10,441 nt of DNA from positions 1 through 10,441 of the forward strand of contig CAIOLZ010000357.1 in assembly GCA_903859265.1 (NCBI GenBank), written 5' to 3'. Shown piece by piece: positions 6,762-10,441 of this stretch (the first letter of the stretch is position 1; each line of letters begins with the position of its first letter). The translations under genes were made by a program, and so were the position numbers. The notes beneath the pieces are model-generated. The model ran no database searches and was not told where the DNA came from. It saw only the letters and a list, made by a program, of their open reading frames with translations. This stretch comes from an uncultured beta proteobacterium. Lineage in GTDB: Bacteria; Pseudomonadota; Gammaproteobacteria; Burkholderiales; Burkholderiaceae_C.

Positions 6762-7691
6762 ATGTCGGAATCCAAGTACAGACTGATTACCCGCAGCGAC
6801 TTTGATGGTCTCGTGTGCGCCGTGCTGCTCAAGGATTTGGACCTCATTGATGACATCAAGTTCGTACACCCCAAGGACATGCAGGACGGCAAAATCCAGG
6901 TGACCGAAAACGATATCACCACCAATCTGCCGTATGTGCCGGGTGTGCATCTCTCATTTGACCACCACGCCTCGGAGACCATTCGCAACGAGGTCAAATT
7001 CAACCATGTGATCGACCCCAATGCACCCTCGGCAGCGCGCGTGGTGTTTGACCACTATGGCGGGGCGAAACAGTTTGGCACCCGCTTTGACGCGATGATG
7101 GAAGCGGTGGATAAGGGTGATTCGGCGCAGTTCAGCCGTGAGGAAATTCTCAACCCCGAGGGCTGGGTGCTGTTGAACTACCTGATGGATTCGCGCACCG
7201 GTCTGGGCCGCTTCCGTGAATTCCGGGTCAGCAATTACCAGCTGATGATGGATTTGATCGACTACTGCCGCACCCACGGAATTGATGACATCCTGAAATT
7301 ACCGGATGTGGTGGAGCGGGTTGACCTGTACTTTGACCACGCAGCAAAGGCAAAAGAGCAGTTGCAGCGCTGCACCACGGTGCATGGCAATGTGGCGGTG
7401 CTCGATCTGCGCAACGAAGAAACGATTTACGCCGTAAACCGTTTCATGATTTATGCGCTTTTCCCGGACACCAACATCTCGATTCACGTCCTCTGGGGTG
7501 TGCAAAAGCAAAACACGGTGTTTGCGGTGGGCAAGTCCATTACCAACCGTTCATCGAAGGTGGCTATCGGCATGCTGATGCTCACCTATGGTGGCGGTGG
7601 ACACGACAATGCCGGAACCTGTCAGGTTGACAACGCAGAGGCAGAGACCGTGCTGCAGGAATTGATCCAACAGATCAACGCCGACAGCTAA
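6762..7691 (+). CDS. DHH/DHHA1-family phosphoesterase (often labelled exopolyphosphatase-related)
   Basis: DHH-family enzymes are metal-dependent phosphoesterases that include oligoribonucleases (NrnA), cyclic-di-AMP phosphodiesterases, RecJ and exopolyphosphatases. Substrate cannot be fixed from sequence. The 309-residue protein has motif I RSDFDG with D13 and D15, the DHH triad at 67-69 (FDHHAS), a further acidic motif DKGDS at 117-121, and a C-terminal DHHA1 half ending in GGGGHDNAG (His281 at its centre), the substrate-binding loop. There is no signal peptide or membrane segment, so it is cytoplasmic. The start has a strong ribosome binding site (AAGAGGGG, eight bases upstream) and its own sigma-70 promoter. 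It looks monocistronic, as a small hairpin follows and lptA has a separate promoter. Family assignment is firm, function open. Confidence 0.88.
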   Translation: MSESKYRLITRSDFDGLVCAVLLKDLDLIDDIKFVHPKDMQDGKIQVTENDITTNLPYVPGVHLSFDHHASETIRNEVKFNHVIDPNAPSAARVVFDHYGGAKQFGTRFDAMMEAVDKGDSAQFSREEILNPEGWVLLNYLMDSRTGLGRFREFRVSNYQLMMDLIDYCRTHGIDDILKLPDVVERVDLYFDHAAKAKEQLQRCTTVHGNVAVLDLRNEETIYAVNRFMIYALFPDTNISIHVLWGVQKQNTVFAVGKSITNRSSKVAIGMLMLTYGGGGHDNAGTCQVDNAEAETVLQELIQQINADS

Positions 7692-7704
7692 AAATCGGGC
7701 AATC

Positions 7705-7719
7705 GCCTCTGACAGAGGC
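7705..7719. other. Perfect inverted repeat (6-base stem, 3-base loop)
   Basis: GCCTCT and AGAGGC flank GAC, forming a perfect short hairpin 13 bases after the DHH gene stop. There is no following T-run on the plus strand, so it is not a standard intrinsic terminator. It could be a weak terminator, an mRNA 3'-end stabiliser or a dyad protein-binding site just upstream of the lptA promoter. Confidence 0.4.
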
Positions 7720-7730
7720 ACAAACCATGC
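7717..7730 (+). promoter_or_regulatory. Candidate sigma-54 -24/-12 element upstream of lptA-lptB-rpoN
   Basis: GGCAC at 7717-7721 and TGC at 7728-7730 place the invariant GG and GC exactly ten bases apart. The stretch matches eight of the ten fixed positions of GGCACG-N4-TTGC. The predicted transcription start is near 7742, upstream of lptA. No activator or IHF site is identified, so this remains a pattern match. Confidence 0.3.
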
Positions 7731-7741
7731 CAAGCGCTGGC

Positions 7742-7747
7742 TACAAT
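7742..7747 (+). promoter_or_regulatory. Candidate sigma-70 -10 element for lptA-lptB-rpoN
   Basis: TACAAT matches five of six consensus bases, and transcription would begin near 7754. No good -35 lies at 16-19 bases spacing; the best nearby hexamer, CTGACA at 7709-7714, is 27 bases away. An upstream in-frame ATG at 7746 lies inside this element and would not be in the transcript, which supports starting lptA at 7782. Confidence 0.45.
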
Positions 7748-7781
7748 GGTTCGAGCGCTATTTAGCAAGTTTCGTGCCTTT

Positions 7782-8348
7782 ATGAAAAACACACTGATTT
7801 CCGTCCTGGTGGCCGCTGGTCTGGCCGGCGGGTTCACAACCGCGTCTGCAGAAAAAGCAGATCGCGCCAAGCCGATGAATATCGAGTCGGACACGCTGCG
7901 TTATGACGACCTGAACCAGGTAAGCATCTTTACCGGGCGGGTCGTGCTGACCAAGGGCACCATCGTCATTCGGGGTGCGCAAATTGAGGTGCGCCAGGAT
8001 GCCGACGGTTACCAATACGGATTGGTCACCGGTTCGCCAGACAAGCGCGCCTTTTTTCGTCAGAAGCGCGAAGCGCTGGACGAATTCATAGAGGGTGAAG
8101 GCGAAACCATTTATTACGACGGCAAGGCCGACACGGTCACGTTTACCAAAAGGGCCCAGTTGCGGCGTTACCGGGGTACCAAGCTCGGCGATGAGGTTAC
8201 CGGTGCCGTTATCGTCTATGAAAACCTGACTGACATGTTCAGCGTGGATGGCAATGCCGCTGCGGGGCAGGTCGGAGCCCCGACCGGCGGGCGCGTGCGT
8301 GCCATGCTGACGCCCAAAGCCGATCCGGCGGATGGGGCCGCGAAGTGA
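7782..8348 (+). CDS. lptA: Lipopolysaccharide transport periplasmic protein LptA
   Basis: LptA forms the periplasmic bridge of the Lpt machine that carries lipopolysaccharide from the inner-membrane LptBFGC complex to LptDE in the outer membrane. With the start at 7782 the protein has 188 residues and a clean Sec signal (MKNTLISVLVAAGLAGGF, cleaved after TTASA). The OstA/LptA beta-jellyroll follows (about 30-155), with NIESDTLRYDDLNQVSIFTG near its start and GEGETIYYDGKADTVTF later. The last 20 or so residues are a Gly/Ala/Pro-rich tail. An upstream in-frame ATG at 7746 would add 12 residues ahead of the signal and sits inside the -10 element, so I reject it. No strong ribosome binding site precedes 7782. 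The stop overlaps the lptB GTG start by 4 bases. Confidence 0.9.
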   Translation: MKNTLISVLVAAGLAGGFTTASAEKADRAKPMNIESDTLRYDDLNQVSIFTGRVVLTKGTIVIRGAQIEVRQDADGYQYGLVTGSPDKRAFFRQKREALDEFIEGEGETIYYDGKADTVTFTKRAQLRRYRGTKLGDEVTGAVIVYENLTDMFSVDGNAAAGQVGAPTGGRVRAMLTPKADPADGAAK

Positions 8349-9100
8349 CAGAGTTGGTGTCAGGCAGGCTTGAGGCCTTGCATCTGCAAAAGTCGTATGG
8401 CAAGCGTCAGGTGGTTAAAGACGTGTCGCTGTCTGTGCGCACCGGTGAAGTGGTTGGTTTGCTCGGGCCCAACGGCGCCGGTAAAACCACTTCGTTTTAC
8501 ATGATCGTCGGCCTGGTGCGCTCCAGTGCCGGTGAAATCGCCATTGACGGGCAATCGGTGGAGCACATGCCGATTCACCGCCGCGCACGGCTGGGCTTGG
8601 GCTACTTGCCCCAGGAGGCCTCGATTTTTCGAAAACTCAACGTCGAAGACAACGTGCGGGCGGTGCTGGAGCTGCAGCGCGATGAGACCGGAACGCCCTT
8701 GCAGGGCGCCGTGATTGAGGCGCGCCTCACGGCCTTGCTGCAGGATCTTCGGGTGGAGCATTTGCGCGAGTCGCCGGCGCTCGCTTTGTCCGGTGGGGAG
8801 CGTCGCCGGGTTGAAATTGCAAGGGCTCTGGCCACCAACCCGCGTTTTATATTGCTGGACGAGCCGTTCGCAGGCATCGACCCGATCGCTGTGATCGAGA
8901 TTCAGCGCATCATCAACTTCCTGAAGGCGCGCGGCATCGGGGTGCTGATTACCGACCACAACGTGCGCGAGACGCTGGGCATCTGCGACCATGCCTACAT
9001 CATCAGCGAAGGCCGGGTGCTGGCGCAGGGAACGCCGACCGATATCGTCAATAACGCCGAGGTGCGGCGGGTGTATCTCGGTGAACATTTCAAGATGTAG
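8345..9100 (+). CDS. lptB: Lipopolysaccharide export ABC transporter ATPase LptB
   Basis: LptB is the cytoplasmic ATPase of LptB2FGC, which extracts lipopolysaccharide from the inner membrane and pushes it onto LptC/LptA. The 251-residue protein carries all ABC elements: Walker A GPNGAGKTT at 41-49, Q-loop Gln90 in LPQEASIFRKLNVEDNV (a stretch almost diagnostic for LptB), signature LSGGE at 148-152, Walker B with D172 and catalytic E173, and H-loop His205. E. coli LptB is 241 residues, and the extra length is at the N-terminus. The start is GTG overlapping the lptA stop (GTGA), which implies translational coupling. rpoN follows after nine bases. The partner permeases LptF and LptG are not in the window. 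Confidence 0.97.
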   Translation: MTELVSGRLEALHLQKSYGKRQVVKDVSLSVRTGEVVGLLGPNGAGKTTSFYMIVGLVRSSAGEIAIDGQSVEHMPIHRRARLGLGYLPQEASIFRKLNVEDNVRAVLELQRDETGTPLQGAVIEARLTALLQDLRVEHLRESPALALSGGERRRVEIARALATNPRFILLDEPFAGIDPIAVIEIQRIINFLKARGIGVLITDHNVRETLGICDHAYIISEGRVLAQGTPTDIVNNAEVRRVYLGEHFKM

Positions 9101-9109
9101 GTTGCGGCC

Positions 9110-10441
9110 ATGAAGCAAGGTCTCGCACTCAGGGCGTCGCTGCATCTGGCCCTGACGCCGCAATTGCAGCAATCGATTCGCCTGTTGCAACTCTCGACGC
9201 TGGAGCTCAGTCAGGAGGTTGAGCAGATGCTCGACGAAAATCCGTTCCTCGAGCTCAGCGACGACAGTGCGCAGCGCGAGGAGTTTGGTTTGCAGCAATC
9301 CGATGCGCCGGTGGGTAACCCGGACAGCGAGTTCGAACATCCGGGCGCAACGGGCAACGATTTCTCAACCTCGACTGCCACGAATGGCAGCGATGACGAG
9401 GTCGCCCCCTTGGGGTCTGAGGAAGCCAGCGATTGGGACGGCGATGGAACCCACGAGATGGCTGCCGACGATACCGAGTGGGGGGTGGACGCCAAAGCGC
9501 GCAGCAATAACCTCAACAACGAGGACGACACGGACGCCAGTGAACTCGCGCGCACCCAGGAGGGCTTGCAGTCATTTTTGCACCGCCAGGCATTGCGCCT
9601 GCGCATGGACCCGCAGACCGCTGCTGCATTGCGCTTTCTGGTCGAGTCGCTCAATGACGACGGCTATCTGGAGGATGATCTGGAAAGCCTCGCGCTTACC
9701 CTGGCGTCCGGTGACATGGACGCATTGCCCGATTTGTTGCACCACTTCAGGGTCGCGCTGGGCTTGCTGCAAAGTCTGGAGCCGGTTGGGGTGGGTGCCC
9801 GCAATTTGGGCGAATGCCTGCAACTGCAAATTGCCGCCTTGCAGCAGGACTTGCCGGAGGGTGATGCGGGGCGCGAAGTGCTCGAGGTCGCGTTGCGCAT
9901 CTGCGCGGGACCTTTGGACATGCTGGCCAGGCGCGACATCAAACGCATGGTGCAACTCGGCATCGGCAGCGACGAATTGGTGCGACTGGCGATTGCGCGC
10001 ATCGGGCGACTGGAGCCCAAACCCGGGCGGCGATTTGTCGATGTGGAACGCAATATCGTGGTGCCCGATGTGCTGGTGTCTGCGGTGACCAGCAACCCAA
10101 AAACGGCACAGCCCAAATTTCGTGTGGTGCTCAATCCTGAGGTCATGCCGCGACTCAAGGTGCATGATATTTACGCCAATGTCCTGCGCAACCACCGCGG
10201 CGGCAAAGACGCTGCCAGCCACGCGGCTTTGCAGCAGCGCCTGCAAGAGGCACGCTGGTTTATCAAAAACATTCAGCAGCGCTTTGACACCATCCTTCGC
10301 GTGAGCACGGCGATTGTGGAGCGCCAGAAAAGCTTTTTCACCCATGGTGAATTGGCGATGCGACCGCTGGTGTTGCGGGAAATTGCCGATGAACTCGGCT
10401 TGCACGAATCCACCATCAGCCGCGTGACCACTGCCAAGTAC
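9110..10441 (+). CDS. rpoN: RNA polymerase sigma-54 factor RpoN (3' end outside window)
   Basis: RpoN directs RNA polymerase to -24/-12 promoters, which open only with an AAA+ activator; typical targets are nitrogen, flagellar and carbon-use genes. The frame is open to the last base, giving 444 codons. Visible parts: activator-interacting region I (1-49, Gln-rich, LTPQLQQSIRLLQLSTLEL then MLDENPFLEL), acidic region II (about 50-145, 27 Asp/Glu against 3 Arg/Lys), and the core-binding domain with SLNDDGYLEDDLESL and LEPVGVGARNLGECLQLQ. The start of the DNA-binding region, FFTHGELAMRPLVLREIADELGLHESTISRVTT, is also present. The RpoN box (normally ARRTVAKYRE) must lie just outside. It starts nine bases after lptB, in the conserved lptA-lptB-rpoN order. 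Confidence 0.97.
   Translation, partial: MKQGLALRASLHLALTPQLQQSIRLLQLSTLELSQEVEQMLDENPFLELSDDSAQREEFGLQQSDAPVGNPDSEFEHPGATGNDFSTSTATNGSDDEVAPLGSEEASDWDGDGTHEMAADDTEWGVDAKARSNNLNNEDDTDASELARTQEGLQSFLHRQALRLRMDPQTAAALRFLVESLNDDGYLEDDLESLALTLASGDMDALPDLLHHFRVALGLLQSLEPVGVGARNLGECLQLQIAALQQDLPEGDAGREVLEVALRICAGPLDMLARRDIKRMVQLGIGSDELVRLAIARIGRLEPKPGRRFVDVERNIVVPDVLVSAVTSNPKTAQPKFRVVLNPEVMPRLKVHDIYANVLRNHRGGKDAASHAALQQRLQEARWFIKNIQQRFDTILRVSTAIVERQKSFFTHGELAMRPLVLREIADELGLHESTISRVTTAKY

Noticed and set aside
7708..7712. TCTGA as a sigma-E -10 for lptA, as known in E. coli
   Set aside because: No GGAACTT-like -35 is present about 16 bases upstream.
7746..7781. Earlier in-frame start for lptA at 7746
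   Set aside because: It lies within the TACAAT -10 element and would place 12 charged/aromatic residues ahead of an otherwise standard signal peptide.
8360..9340. Minus-strand open frame of 326 codons across lptB and the rpoN start
   Set aside because: It is antisense to two well-identified genes and shows no recognisable domain.
9219..10088. Plus-strand open frame of 289 codons inside rpoN
   Set aside because: It is an out-of-frame shadow. The rpoN frame runs unbroken from 9110 to the window end with all expected regions.

Overview
This window is ordinary chromosomal core sequence from a betaproteobacterium, most likely Burkholderiales and probably Comamonadaceae (Rhodoferax/Polaromonas/Acidovorax-like). 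The assignment rests on my recollection of how these proteins look in that group and on the moderately GC-rich coding sequence; no database search was run. Eleven protein genes fill almost all of the window. I see no tRNA, rRNA, CRISPR array, insertion sequence, phage gene or gene-free stretch over 300 bases. The longest gaps are about 78-90 bases.

Layout. (1) 1-2853, plus strand: the C-terminal half of recG (cut by the window start), then oxyR, then ubiA. oxyR and ubiA overlap by 4 bases. (2) 2868-3521, minus strand: a 1-Cys peroxiredoxin, tail-to-tail with ubiA and divergent from argS. (3) 3606-6683, plus strand: argS, an FtsN-like SPOR-domain protein and a DsbA-type thiol oxidase, with gaps of only 18 and 21 bases, so probably one operon. 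(4) 6762-7691: a stand-alone DHH/DHHA1 phosphoesterase with its own promoter. (5) 7782 to the window end: lptA, lptB (4-base overlap) and rpoN (cut by the window end). This is the widely conserved lptAB-rpoN cluster, but without lptC directly in front.

Themes. Peroxide sensing (OxyR with both redox cysteines at 199 and 208) lies close to a peroxide-removing enzyme (one-cysteine peroxiredoxin) and to ubiquinone synthesis (UbiA). Envelope functions follow: septal peptidoglycan binding (SPOR), periplasmic disulfide formation (DsbA) and lipopolysaccharide export (LptA/LptB).

The best leads are regulatory. A sigma-54-like -24/-12 element sits upstream of the operon that encodes sigma-54 itself. 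argS and oxyR have -10-like hexamers exactly six bases before their start codons, which suggests leaderless transcripts. I found no convincing undescribed multi-gene system.
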